Positions 27,057 to 37,903 of a stretch of DNA of 64,000 bases are shown here, in pieces (the stretch's first letter is position 1; every line of letters starts with the position of its first letter). A program made the translations under genes and the position numbers. Source of the DNA: Podospora pseudoanserina (taxonomy: Eukaryota; Ascomycota; Sordariomycetes; Sordariales; Podosporaceae). The notes under the pieces are model-generated. The model searched no databases. It saw nothing but the letters and a program-made list of their open reading frames with translations, and was not told the origin of the DNA. The stretch spans positions 3,162,001-3,226,000 of the forward strand of contig NC_085920.1 in the NCBI RefSeq assembly GCF_035222485.1, in the 5' to 3' direction.

Positions 27057-27466
27057 GTGATGAAACCCTGGCTTTGAAGAGAAAGTGTGAATGTCTTTAT
27101 GGCTGGTTTGGGTCATTTGGCATAGGGAAAGGAAGGGGGTGTCACGGCGTTTAATAGCTCAGGCGGGGCTGCGAATACACAAAACACATTTAATAAGGGA
27201 TATGATCTGATTGAAAATGGTTGTGTTTTTCCTTCGGGGTTTTAGATCGGTAGCTTCTTCTTCGTCGACGTCGTCGTCGTCCTCGTCCTCAGTTGAGCAG
27301 CCTATCGCCAGGCCTAGCCTTTAATTTCTCGGCTCTTTAGCAGAGAGAGAAAGAGAGAGAGAGTGAGAGTCGAATAATATAAATCGTCGCTTCCAAACTA
27401 TCTTACCACTTTCCAATCCCTAGTTGCTGTAACTCTTCGTATTATCTGTGAACTATTTCATCATGT
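27057..27466. other. Convergent 3' region ERG10/WDR89
   Basis: A 410-bp space between two gene ends. It contains a GA-rich simple repeat at about 27341-27368 and a CGT/CGTC-rich patch near 27260-27290. Nothing coding seen. Confidence 0.5.
27341..27368. repeat. (GA)n simple repeat
   Basis: An imperfect GA dinucleotide run in the convergent 3' region between ERG10 and the WD-repeat gene. Confidence 0.8.
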
Positions 27467-28606
27467 CTACATCGGTCTCCAAGACCGAACTGCCCCATCC
27501 TCACCCCCCGTGATAACCAACTGCTGCTCGTCGTAGAAAACAAAACTCCTCACCAACTCCTGCCCGTGCGCCCCCGGCAGAGCAACCACGCTCTCCCTAT
27601 CCAACCCCCACTGCCCGTTCCCTCCCTTGACGAGATGAACGAGTTGAAACAGTTCTTGGCTATATAGTTTTCCCACGTTAGTACACTCCCCATACCTACA
27701 GCCCCAAGGTAGGTACTTACTCCTGCGCCCCCACCCCAACAACCGCCCCATTATTACCCCCAAGTTTCGGGACCACATTCGCCAGGTACTGACACCCCAC
27801 CGCCTCTCGTATATCCCCCATATCCAAGACTGCCGCCCCCTTTTCAATGGTGCCGTCCGACATATCGTAGATGGCGAACTTTTCGTCGTGGGAGGCGGCG
27901 TAGATTTCAGAGGACTGATTGAGGAAGCCGGCGTGGTGGACGGAGCCGTGGTTGAAGGTTGTGATGACGAGGTCGTCTTCGTCGGTGATGAGGGTGTCGC
28001 TTATCGAGAGGAGGCCGTCGGTCGAGCCGGAGAGGAGGAGGTTGGGGGTTGTTGGGTGGAAGGTGAGTTCGGTTATGTCGTCGGAGTGGATTTCGGTGTA
28101 GGTGATCTTGGGGGAGGACGGAGAAGAGCGGAGGTCCCAGAGGAGGATGGAGGCTTGGTGGTTGGCTAGTTCGGTGCCGGCGGCGAGGGTGTGAGTGGGG
28201 TTGGAACAGGCTAGGGAGAGGATGGGGATGGGGTCGGTGTTGCCTTGTATATGGTTAGTGATATGTTTAGACGGGAGGAAGAAGGTGGGTGAGAGAGAGA
28301 CTCACCTCGTATTTGCATGGCGGGTTTGATGGGATTTGTCCTGAAATCCCAGATGGAGACGGTGCCATTCTCACCTGCGGTGCAGACTATCGACTCGGCG
28401 GGATCGTATACTTTGGCACAGGTGAGGTTCCCATGATCGGTTGTGATTTGCTTGAGAGGGCCGGCGTTGAGTCTGGTGGGGTCGAAGAGACTGAGGGTTT
28501 GGTCTGAAGCAATGGCTGCGAGGCCGGCAGCTATGGGGAGAATTTCCGGAACATAAGTGTCTGGTTTGGGGTATTTGTAGCCGTCAACGGCCGTGAGTTG
28601 GTACAT
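27467..28606 (-). CDS. WD-repeat protein, WDR89-like
   Basis: Three exons (28606-28306, 28243-27721, 27659-27467) encode 338 residues. WD-type blades are visible as VSIWDFR, ILLWDLR and a terminal ITGGEDGAVRSWRP, with a repeat every 40-50 residues, so most of the protein should form a single beta-propeller. Order and length resemble the poorly studied WDR89 family; the family link is from memory. Introns of 62 and 61 bp have GTGAGT and GTAAGT donors. The first half of the coding strand is C-rich and the last third G-rich. A longer open frame extends upstream of the ATG at 28606, but it crosses an intron-like segment with a CTCACAG end, so I treat it as leader. Confidence 0.85.
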
Positions 28607-29110
28607 TTTGAGGTTGAGCTTTGTATCCCCGGTGCCTGTGAGCAGTGTAAGTGAGTGAGACCAAAAAAGAAATTTAGTCAGGTTGCAAAAGCTTGGGTGA
28701 GAGGTTGTGTGAGAGCCCAATTTTCGGTTTGCAGAACCTACAAGATGAAAATATGTATTCAATGACCTTATTGTAACACGATATTCTCAGTCAAATCATA
28801 AAAAGTCAAATGAGAATTCAAATTGTTTGATATCTTTGTAGAAGTATACCTGCTGGGGAAAGTGACTTGCAGCAATGAACCGGCTTGGCAGCTGGTGCCA
28901 CCTGGGCCGCATCTTCAAGGGCAGCTTACATGGCCCTTGTCACAACGGGAGCTGTTATGGATCTGGACAGCTTACCTACAATCAACACTGACAACATCAT
29001 TCAGACCACTTTTCGCCAAACCAAGTTGGTCGATCCCGAATTTCGACTTTCTGGGCGAGCCATGACATGACAGACTCCTTCCATATCACTTTCACCACTA
29101 CCAACCCACC
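28607..29110. promoter_or_regulatory. Divergent promoter region WDR89/HRD3
   Basis: A 504-bp space between head-to-head genes; it must carry both promoters. A possible 5'-UTR intron of the WD-repeat gene may lie here. No strong TATA box seen. Confidence 0.45.
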
Positions 29111-31875
29111 ATGAGGCGGTACTTTCTGTGGTTATTCCGTGAGCCAACCCATCACAACTAGAGATGTTGCAAAGACGCCCACCGTAGCCCACTAACACGT
29201 CACTTGCAGTGCTCTTGCAGGCCCTCGCTTTCTCCTACGCCGAAGCGCAAGCCGATCAACATGTCCTCACTGGCGATTCAGCAAAGCCAAAACAAGCAGA
29301 CGACGATGGATTCCGCCCAGATATGGCTTCGGCCCCAAGCGGAGGGCAACAGCCTGGTATGGATAGTTGGACATACAAGGGGGCCAAGAACCAAGAGACC
29401 ACTGACAAGCAACCAGGTGCCGAACTCGTCCACTCCGCCATGACCGAACTACGAAAGCTATACCAGCCATTACATCACAAAGCAAAGAGACACCAGGGCG
29501 TTGTCAGCTTGATCCTGAACTTTGCTCTCAAAGCCGTCCCAACACTGCGGCTCACCGCACCCCCGGCCGAGACGCCGCAACCCACCCCGAGTCTCAGCGG
29601 ACCGCTCCTACATGCATCTAAACTCCTCAATGAAGCTGCACGACAGAACAACTCGGACGCCCTGTATATTCTGGCCGAGATGAACTTCTATGGCAACTTT
29701 TCACACCCAAGGAACTTTAAGGAGGCCTTCGACAACTACCACAAGCTGGCACTGCTCAATGGAAACAACTCGGCCTTGTACATGATGGGGCTCATGTATT
29801 CGACTGGAATTGGTGGTGCTGTGGAGGCAGACCAGGCCCGGGCACTCCTGTACTACACGTTCGCTGCGAATAGGGGTCACACGAGAGCGCAAATGTCACT
29901 GGCTTATCGACACCACGCAGGCATTGGGACACCGAAGAACTGTGACGTCGCTGTCAAGTACTACAAACAGGTTGCCGACAAGGTCATTGCGTGGTACCGG
30001 TCAGGACCGCCGGGCGGGATGCGCTGGGTCGACGAAGCACACAGGATTGCCGACGAACTTGGAGGAGTGTATGGCGAAGGCGCCAGCGCGTACAGTGCCG
30101 GAAGGGAAAGTGTCCAGAAGTCGCCCGACTCTTATGCTTCGATCGAGGATATCATTGAGTATCTCAACCTGATGTCCGAAAAGGGCGACTTTAAAGCATC
30201 GTTCAACCTGGGTAGAATCTACTACGAGGGGCAGAGAGGCCACGAGATCAACTTGGCCGAGGCAAAGAGGTATTTCTATGAGGTTGCGCAGCAGTACTGG
30301 GTTAAGGGCCAACAAGTCCAGAATCCCAAACCTGGGCTCGATAAGTATGCAGCCAAGGCGGCTGGATACATTGGGCGTATGTATATGCGTGGAGAGGGCG
30401 TTGACCAGAACTTCATCCGAGCCAAGTACTGGTTTGAACGGGGCTCTTATCTCAAGGACTCCCAGTCACAGTACAGTCTCGGCCTGCTATACCTCAATGG
30501 ATATGGAGTGCCTGTAGACGTCCCCAAAGCTACGGAATACTTCAAGGCGGCCGCGATGCAGGACTACCCCTATGCCGAAGTGGCGCTAGGTGCTCTTCAT
30601 CTTGACCAAGGCGGTACCGATGACCTGGCGGCGGCCAACCACTACTTTGAACTTGCTGCCCGGTGGGCCAGCATCGAGTCATATTACTATCTCGGCGAGC
30701 TCAACCTTCTTGGGGTTGGCCGTGAGAAGTCATGCAGCGCTGCGTTGGGTTATTTCAAGAGCGTGTCTGAAAGGGCTGAGCCTTTTGTGTCCTCCTGGGC
30801 CGAGGCTAACCTGGCCTATGACGACGGCGACGAAGAACTTGCTCTGCTTGAGTATCTTGGCGCCGCTGAGCAGGGCTATGAAAAGGCACAGAACAACGTT
30901 GCATTTATGCTCGACCCTGAGCAATCACTCCTGGAGATCCCACAGTGGCTTTACCGTAGGGCTGTCAAGTCGCCCCTTCTTCGAAACCCCCGTCTCGCCC
31001 TGACGTACTGGACTCGCTCCGCCCGCCAGGGCAATATTGATTCTCTGGTCAAGATGGGGGATTACTATCTTCATGGGATCGGGGCAGAGCCAGATGTGGA
31101 TAAGGCCCTGCAGTGCTACCAGGGCGCGTCGGAATACCAGCAGAGCGCGCAAGCCATGTACAACCTGGGCTGGATGCACGAGCACGGGGTCGGTCTCCAG
31201 CAGGACTACCACTTGGCCAAGAGACACTACGACGCAGCGTATGAGATCAATGAGGAGGCGTATTTGCCGGTGTCGTTGAGCTTGTTGAAGTTGAGGGCGA
31301 AGAGTGCGTGGAATACGTTCACTAACGGGGCGATCAACAGCATCAGGGATGAGCCAGGTATGGACTACCTTTTTCTTTTACTATCGTTTGAACATCCAAA
31401 GCTAACATGCTGTGATACAGTTGAGAAGAAGCACTGGTCACTCCGTGAGTGGATCAACAACTTCCTCCAAGAGGAGAATGCAGCGGGGCAGTTGTATGAT
31501 GACTATTACTCGGACGAGTACTATGATGAGGCCACCGCCGGTCAGAACGGTGCCGGTCAGATGCCCGGGGGTGATGGGCCAGACTTTGACGAGGATGGTG
31601 TGCTAGATAGCTTGATCATCATGGGCTTGGTTGTTTCACTGGCGTTCTTGTTGTTTTACCGGGCGCAAAGACAGCAGAGGCAGGAGGAGGCGAGGCGGAG
31701 AGAGCAGGAGGGTGGGAACATTCAACCGCAACAACAACCGCCACCTGCGGGTGCGGCCCAAGCACCATTTCCTCAGCTTGGGCAGCCGGGGTTTGGGGAT
31801 GGGGGGCAGGGGGGGTTGGTCATTGACTCGCGAGGGACTGGTAGTCCCAGGTTTGAAAGAATATCATTAGGGTGA
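29111..31875 (+). CDS. HRD3: ERAD ubiquitin-ligase subunit Hrd3/SEL1L-like
   Basis: Three exons (29111-29138, 29210-31357, 31421-31875) encode 876 residues. Hrd3 is the ER-lumenal partner of the ubiquitin ligase Hrd1; it recruits misfolded glycoproteins for retrotranslocation. The signal peptide MRRYFLWLF-LLLQALAFSYA is assembled across the first intron, which confirms that tiny first exon. Many Sel1 repeats run from about residue 150 to 730 (for example ALYMMGLMYSTGIGG, AQYWVKG then YIGRMYMRGEGV, SQYSLGLLYLNGYGV, AMYNLGWMHEHGVG). A single transmembrane helix (SLIIMGLVVSLAFLLF) lies near residues 785-805, followed by a Gln/Pro-rich cytosolic tail. The second intron is 63 bp and open in frame (see findings). 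Confidence 0.95.
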
Positions 31876-32251
31876 TATAGGTGAAGTATGGAAGGGATTG
31901 AATCAAGTGTATCATAAGGGCACAGTTGCAAAAAGGCATTGAGCGAGGCGTATTCCTAGGGTGGCTTTGGTGATTTTTGTTTCTGCGTAGTTGGTAATAG
32001 AGAATTTGCTGTTTCATAGCCAACACCAATCAGAAGATCAAGGTTTCGAGGGGTAGATGGTGGTTGAACAAGGGAGATAACCCCAACCCCAACCCCCAGA
32101 CTTCGGCAGTTGCAGTGTAACCCTGCCACATGGAATCTCCCATCTATCATCACCTGTCACTCACTCACTCAGACCATCCTTCTTCACTCTCTCGCCAAAC
32201 TACTTTTTATCATTAAATCATAATTCGGTAATCCCCCTTATCTCTTGAATG
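31876..32251. other. Convergent 3' region
   Basis: A 376-bp space between the ends of HRD3 and the minus-strand membrane-protein gene. Nothing seen beyond probable 3' UTRs. Confidence 0.5.
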
Positions 32252-32725
32252 CTAATAACTCGTCCCGAACTCCAACCCCTTTCCTTCCCACCTCCCCCAC
32301 CGTTCTTTACCCTCTTCGCCCAACCCCATGATTACAGGCATGGAGATAACCCCAGCCATGACCCACCCCCCGAGACCCTTTAACCCCCCATATCCCATCT
32401 CGTACTCCAACCCGGAGAGCAGTTCCTCCATTAGGAAGATTATCATTCCTGCTAGGAGGCCAACTGCGGCCCTGAAGCCAATTGCGGGGGGGACTTGGAA
32501 CCGGTGGGTGAGGTAGCGTGTCCAGAGGGCTGCTGATACGAGGGTTGTGATGGGGGAGGAGGGGAGGGGGGAGAGGATGAGGTGGGAAAGGAGGGTTAGG
32601 AGGGCGTAGAGGAGGGTGAGGCGGATAGCGTAACAGGCGAGGAGGAGGTCCCAGAGGATGGGGATGGGGGAGTCGGAGAGGGGTTCGAAGTGGAGGATGG
32701 GGTGGTGTTTGGTTGTCGGTTTCAT
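32252..32725 (-). CDS. Small multi-pass membrane protein, function unknown
   Basis: A single exon encodes 157 residues starting MKPTTKHHPILHF. Three to four hydrophobic segments are visible: around residues 22-50, 58-70, 80-100 and 122-135. A charged tail follows (EEGKERWGRWEGKG). The sense strand is very C-rich in the first third and G-rich in the last third, as in the confident genes nearby, which supports real coding. I do not recognise a family; it may be an ER or Golgi protein. Confidence 0.65.
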   Translation of the reverse strand: MKPTTKHHPILHFEPLSDSPIPILWDLLLACYAIRLTLLYALLTLLSHLILSPLPSSPITTLVSAALWTRYLTHRFQVPPAIGFRAAVGLLAGMIIFLMEELLSGLEYEMGYGGLKGLGGWVMAGVISMPVIMGLGEEGKERWGRWEGKGLEFGTSY

Positions 32726-33711
32726 GGTGGTAAAGGAGCAGGATGGTTGTGCTCAGTAGAGGTTGTTGCGAGCAGTGGTTTGGTGTGCTCGAGGTAGGTT
32801 GTTGAGAAGTGTAGAGCAGATGCGTGGTTTGTTCAGGGTTGATTTGTTGTGTGTGACTGGACTGAGAGCGATGGTTCGGTGTGCTCAAGGTAGGTGTTGT
32901 AGAGAAGCAGTGATATGTCGTATGCTCAAGATTGTGTGGTGGTTTCTTGCGATAATGTTGTGCAAGGTAGGCGTGTGTGTAAGTGGTGTTTGTGTAGGTA
33001 AAGCTGTCAGTCTTGTCGACGACAGCAGTGATAACTAATACTCGACAATAATGCCTAATCTAATAAATTGTTCTTTTTGCTTGACTGAAGCCCCCAGCCG
33101 CAAGCGAGAAAAAAAAAATGCCTTGGGGGTTATTTATCAACGAAGGATTCATTCACCCTCCCAAAATGTCGCTGGGAGGCTCAGACTACATTGGTGGCAT
33201 GACTGCGCATCTGACCGGCACACCACCACCGACTCGAACCACGATCACTCCATCCAAAAAGCAGCACATTTCAAACCTGCCGGCACACACATACACACAC
33301 ACATAGACGTCAAGACTTTCGTATGTCTCCTGTCATTCTCAGCGCACGGTTTTGGTTGTGGGCATGATGTTTTGCATCATGAGACCAGGAGGTCCAAACA
33401 CCATCAACAGGCATCCAGCCAGTATCTCATCTGGGACACCCAATCCCCACCCAATAAAGAATCCATTCAATAAAGGGGTTTGTATTGTATACCTAAACTC
33501 TACCCTCAGACAGTACTGCCAGACAAGAACAAACGCTTCAATTCTAGTGTAACAAACCATCCCAATTGCGTCCCATTTGTCAAGACCAACAACCTTCTCC
33601 TCTTCGGGTATCGTGGTAAATCATGGGCAAAAACAGCACCTCGTCTAGAGGTCAACACTCCTTTATTTCTTTCTGTTTTGTTTTTGTTTTTGTTTATTAC
33701 CCCCCCCAGGC
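32726..33711. other. Upstream region of the membrane-protein gene and 3' region of RNA1
   Basis: Nearly 1 kb without a gene. The left third carries an imperfect duplicated block (listed separately) just upstream of the membrane-protein start. The right end is the 3' UTR of RNA1 and contains a T-rich/GTTTTT run at 33664-33700. Confidence 0.5.
32771..32907. repeat. Imperfect direct repeat, two copies
   Basis: The blocks 32771-32809 and 32865-32907 share the core GGTGTGCTCRAGGTAGG with flanking similarity on both sides, spaced about 95 bp apart. A shorter AAGGTAGGCGTGTG echo occurs near 32963. They lie 45-180 bp upstream of the membrane-protein ATG on the minus strand, so they could be duplicated promoter or leader sequence. 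Confidence 0.6.
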
Positions 33712-35044
33712 CTAGATCGTAGCCTTGGAGAGCTTGCTCGCCAACTCGTCCACCTCCTTGTCCTTGCGCTGGACGACTGGCTCCTCCTGAGCCTCCTCGG
33801 CCTCCTTGATGAGCTTCTCGGCCCGCTCCTCAACCTCCTCTTCCTCTTCCTCCTCTTCTTCCTCTTCATCAGAATCCAGCTCCTCAAGATCGCTCAGGCT
33901 GTCAAGACCCCAGTCGTCCTCAACGACAATGTCACCGCCAAACTTCTCCTTGCGCTCCTCCAACAGCTCCTGCAGGAGGATAACCGACTCGTCGTCCTCG
34001 GTGAACTTGTTGCCGTTGAGCTCAATCTTCTTGAGCGCGGGGAGAGCCTCCTTCGCAGCCTCGGCAAGGCTCTTGAGACCAGCGGCGGTGATGTCGTTGT
34101 ACTGCAGGCGCAGAATCTCAAGGTTCCTATTCTTGCCCTGAGCGAGGGACTCGCCCAAAAGCACACTGCCCTTGGCGCTGAGAAGAGAGTCGCCGACGCC
34201 CAACTCGAGAAGCTCAGTCCAGCCGGGCGCAACCTTTGCCAGAGCCTTGGCGCCCTTCAAGGTGAATGTGTTGTCCTGGAGGTCCAGCACTCTGAGCTCC
34301 GAAGTGTGACGCAGACCCTCGCTAAGCAGATGCGAAATACCCTCTTGCCGAATGCCGTTCTGAACCATCTTGATTTCCTTGACCTTGTTGTGTAGACTGA
34401 AAGTCTTGGCCCAGGCGGTCATGCTGCCGTTTTCCAACCGGTTGCGACCGCAGATGACTGTCTCGAGGTCGGGCACATCTTGTCCTTGCTTGCGCGCCTC
34501 CTCCTTCTTTGCGTGGAGCTCCGAGAGCGCATCGGCGATCAGGATACCGGCGTGGGGGCCCAGGCCGTTGTTGTTGAGGTAGAGGTGCTGCAAAGGGACG
34601 TGTGCGGCGAGGAAGGCGACGAGTGGCGCTTGTGTGTTGAGGCCAAAAGCGTTGTCGTTGAGGTTGATGGTGTTGAGCTTGGGGAGGTTCAGGATGGAGG
34701 TAAGGAGGGAGGAAAGGGCCTCTGGGATTTCGTTGAGGAGGCGACCGGTGAAGATATCGGCGAGGTTGGCAACCTGAGTCGCGAGTGGTTAGTTCAGTCA
34801 CCTGGGGCTGGCGAGTAAGCAACAAAGGAGGCGGGAGAAGGAGACATACGCGCAATGTTTTCTTGGTCGCAAGCACCTCTCCAAGCAGTTTGCATGCGCC
34901 GACACCGAGTGTGTTACCAAGCAGATGGACCTCCTCGACATCTTCCATGGCGCGAAGCTCGGCGATATGGGGTTCCAGGTCCTCGGCCGTGTCCAGCTTC
35001 AGACCTTTCCCCTCGAGGGAGAAGACCTTGGTGGTGGGGGCCAT
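33712..35044 (-). CDS. RNA1: Ran GTPase-activating protein 1
   Basis: Two exons (35044-34850, 34773-33712) encode 418 residues. RanGAP stimulates GTP hydrolysis by Ran in the cytoplasm and so sets the direction of nuclear transport. The protein is a row of long leucine-rich repeats (VEEVHLLGNTLG, LNTINLNDNAFG, LQHLYLNNNGLGPHAG, LRVLDLQDNTF, LEILRLQYNDIT, LKKIELNGNKF). A long Glu/Asp-rich tract near residues 355-385 and a basic, charged tail follow. The catalytic-loop asparagine of the family would lie in the first repeats. The 76-bp intron has a GTATGT donor and joins RV to ANLADIF. As in fungal Rna1, there is no SUMO-binding C-terminal domain. Confidence 0.95.
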
Positions 35045-35838
35045 GTTTGTATATTGAATCCTGAATCTGACGATGAAGAGCAAAGAATGAAGAACGTGAA
35101 CTTGAGGTGGTAGGGTATTGCAAGAGGTGCAAGGTTTGGCTCTATGTCGGGTAAGTCGGAAGGGCACGCGTATCTAGGTGGTGGATGGCTGCAGGAGCGA
35201 GTCTTTGCTTTGGGTGTGGTACATATAAAAACAGCGATGGTGGGGGAGGGGCAGAGGGGTAAACAAGCTGAGAAAAGTCCCTGCGTTCCAGATTGTTTTG
35301 GGCGCCAACCAAGCAGTGCCAGTGGCAACCATCTGTTGCGTGCGCACCGTGTGCCTGGGAGGTGGCCTTGAGTGACCAGCTGTCAGCCGGCTGCCGGGAG
35401 CTCATGTCATTCCCGTCACCATCCCCGCCCCTGCGACTTGCATGTCACTGTTGCTGATCGGCGGCAGACACGCTCCTGCAGGCAGAGCAGAGCAGAGCAC
35501 GGGTGCTGGCACTCAACCAGCATCCTGCCGTCCATTGAATGTTTTGCGCCGTCCACGATTGTTCCCCCAAACCTAATAATTCTGACTTTTCAACAATTCT
35601 CTTCACTTTTTAATATCCTTCAGCAGAGCCAACGCCACGTATCATTAGACTGCGACGCGGATGAGCTTATATTGCTGAGAATTAACTTATAAAAGGAGCA
35701 CGGAACACCAGGGTATACTTCATCTATATCCATCTCAACACGCCCATAATCAAAATCGCACCCACAACAACCAATCTACCTATCGTCCGATCCATCAATA
35801 TCCCAACTCGCTCTTGCCTTGCCACAGAGCCGATAAAA
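35045..35838. promoter_or_regulatory. Divergent promoter region RNA1/IEC1-like
   Basis: A 794-bp space between head-to-head genes that must hold both promoters. The right end carries a clear TATA box (listed separately). Confidence 0.5.
35688..35695 (+). promoter_or_regulatory. TATA box of the IEC1-like gene
   Basis: TATAAAAG lies 151 bp upstream of the ATG at 35839 on the same strand, in an otherwise mixed sequence. Core-promoter match; transcription start not known. Confidence 0.5.
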
Positions 35839-36952
35839 ATGGCGCGATTGAGCAGCCCGATCGATGACGACTCGGGCTCTCCCCTCTCTTCCATGGATTC
35901 CACCGACAACGAGTTTCCAGATCGCGACGCCCCCGAAGACATCATGGAGGACGCACCACCAACCAAACGGCTCAAGACGGCCACTGGCTCGGTAGCCTCG
36001 CCAGCATTTCATAAGGAGGCCAGCGTCGACCCAGACATTGATACTGTATCGCAAGTCTCCTCCGACACCGATGGCGACGTGCCAAACTCGCCCATCAATG
36101 CGCGCCAAGAGGAGGAAGAGTATGCGGAACAGGTCACCATCTGCCATTGGGAGGGCTGCAAGGCTGGCGACCAGGGCAACATGGACAATCTGGTCGAACA
36201 CATCCACAGCGATCATATCGAGACTCGAGCAAAGAAGTATACTTGTGAATGGATTGGATGCACTAGGAAGGGAATGGCCCATGCCAGTGGTTACGCTCTC
36301 AAAGCTCACATGCGAAGTCACACCAGGGAAAAGCCATTTTACTGCTATCTTCCAGGTAGGCTCTGCAAAACAGCTGCTCTGCATGGTGATGATTGGTACT
36401 AACTACTGCCGCCCAGAGTGTGATCGCGCCTTCACCCGCTCCGACGCCCTGGCCAAGCACATGCGAACAGTCCACCAGACAGAAGACCTCCGACCCTCAG
36501 ATCCCGTCTCGAAGGCCCACCAAACCACGGGCAAGTCGAGCAAGAACCTCCGTATCATTCTTAAGACACCACAATCGCACGCTACCGGCCAAGATGACGC
36601 GGTAGATGACAGCGATGTTCCCTACGAAGACTCCGAGGACATGCTCACACCCTTGGACGAAGAGCTGTTTAGTCCCGAGGAGATTGCTATGCCACGTGAG
36701 GAGCTATTCCAGCTAACTAAACTTCAGCTAAAGTGGGCCGAGGAAGAAGGGAAGCGGCTCGAGGCTGAGCTCAAGGAAGTCGGTGAACTCTACAAACAGG
36801 AGTGGCTGGAGAAGGAGGTTCTTCTGGAGCAGGTCATACGGAGCGAGAAGGACTGGTTTGCTCGTAAACAGGCAGTGTTGTCGGGAGAGGCGGACGTGGT
36901 GTTGACGGCTCCTGAAGCCGCCGCAAATTCTGTCGAGGATGCGCAAAACTAG
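35839..36952 (+). CDS. C2H2 zinc-finger INO80-complex subunit, Iec1-like
   Basis: Two exons (35839-36355, 36417-36952) encode 350 residues up to the first stop. Three GLI-type C2H2 fingers are visible: ICHWEGC...HIHSDH, YTCEWIGCTRKG...HMRSH, and, split by the intron, FYCYLPECDRAFTRSDALAKH. The finger order, the acidic N-terminus and the coiled coil that follows (about residues 290-330) fit the fungal Iec1-type subunit of the INO80 chromatin remodeller. The 61-bp intron has a GTAGG donor, an ACTAAC branch point and a CCCAG acceptor. Oddly, after the TAG at 36950-36952 the same frame stays open for 158 codons with two more fingers (next entry). I therefore regard the 3' end of this CDS as uncertain. 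Confidence 0.82.
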
Positions 36953-37426
36953 TCTACGGGCGCTCAAGATCAGCTTTTGGACGCGTCTTCTGTACCTTTG
37001 GATATCCAAGGACCCCCTTCTTCCGACAATGCTTCGGATCGATCCCGTTCTTCCAACAACGCCTCAAATCAATATGTGCATTTGGCTTTTCGATCCTGCG
37101 ATGTCAGCGAGACGTATTTGGCCACCGCTGAAAACACTGCTGAGGCTGAAGTCGTCTGTTTGAAGCTGCGCATACCTTTTTTCGCCGCGCCTTACGTATG
37201 TCGATTCAAGAACTGTGAGAGGTCTGAAACGCCTTACATCAGTTATCGAGGTCTCCATAGTCACTACTCTTGGGTGCACAAGTCCAAAGATGCAGGCGGC
37301 AATCCTATTTCACAGTCTGTTACTTGTCCGGTGAAAACTTGCCCCCGGTCTGAGGAGGCGATCAAAACCATGGATTACCTTTGGGTTCATCTCGAGAAGC
37401 GGCACAATGTTTCGTACCCCGCCTGA
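36953..37426 (+). CDS. In-frame zinc-finger extension downstream of the Iec1-like stop codon
   Basis: This frame continues directly from the TAG ending the Iec1-like CDS. It encodes 157 residues, with no ATG near its start. Two zinc-binding patterns are clear: C-x4-C with a histidine pair in YVCRFKNCERSETPY...WVHK, and TCPVKTCPRSEE...HLEKRH. Codon use resembles the upstream exon. It could be reached by an intron whose acceptor is the TAG itself (AACTAG/TCT, phase 0), by stop-codon readthrough, or it may be a separate or decaying part of the gene. No good GTAAGT-type donor sits in phase 0 nearby; GTGGTG at 36896 and GTCATA at 36833 are weak candidates. Confidence 0.6.
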   Translation, partial: STGAQDQLLDASSVPLDIQGPPSSDNASDRSRSSNNASNQYVHLAFRSCDVSETYLATAENTAEAEVVCLKLRIPFFAAPYVCRFKNCERSETPYISYRGLHSHYSWVHKSKDAGGNPISQSVTCPVKTCPRSEEAIKTMDYLWVHLEKRHNVSYPA

Positions 37427-37903
37427 CGGTTCGACTGGGGATGGGAAATGTGGTCCGGGACAAGCGTTGTAAGTAGAGTCACTTGACAAGATAAAATCAA
37501 ATGCTTCTTGGGCATCTCTTAAGAGGCATATCAATGCATATTTAGCGCCTGTTTGCTTTCAAGGCCCATTGACTATCTTTTTGAGTGCGTGTGTGTGTTG
37601 AGTGTTTGAAGGTCTAGCTATTAACTATCCTATGCCTGCTAACAATCCTCAAAGGCCTGCTTGATTTTCTTTGTAGGTTTAAATAATTACTTTTCAAAAA
37701 AACCCGTGGGCTGGCTACCTATCTTTGAAGGTCCCTATTTCCCGGTGGCATTATCTGTATTTTCTTCTGTCCATGACATGCGAGAGCATTATAGACTATA
37801 ACCACAAAACATGCCATTTTACACCTCTTATGACACACACACACACACAAGGTTTTTTTTTATGTCCAATGTCCAACCCTTTCCTCGTCCTCATCCTGAG
37901 GCC
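37427..37903. other. Convergent 3' region
   Basis: A 477-bp space between the zinc-finger gene and the minus-strand membrane-protein gene. It contains an AC run at 37833-37849 and is otherwise unremarkable. Confidence 0.5.
37833..37849. repeat. (AC)n microsatellite
   Basis: A short AC dinucleotide run just beyond the 3' end of the small membrane-protein gene, followed by a T-run. Confidence 0.8.

Noticed and set aside
33225-33260. GGTTCGAGTC-like B-box on the minus strand
   Set aside because: The flanking bases do not form a T-stem and no A-box lies at the proper distance.
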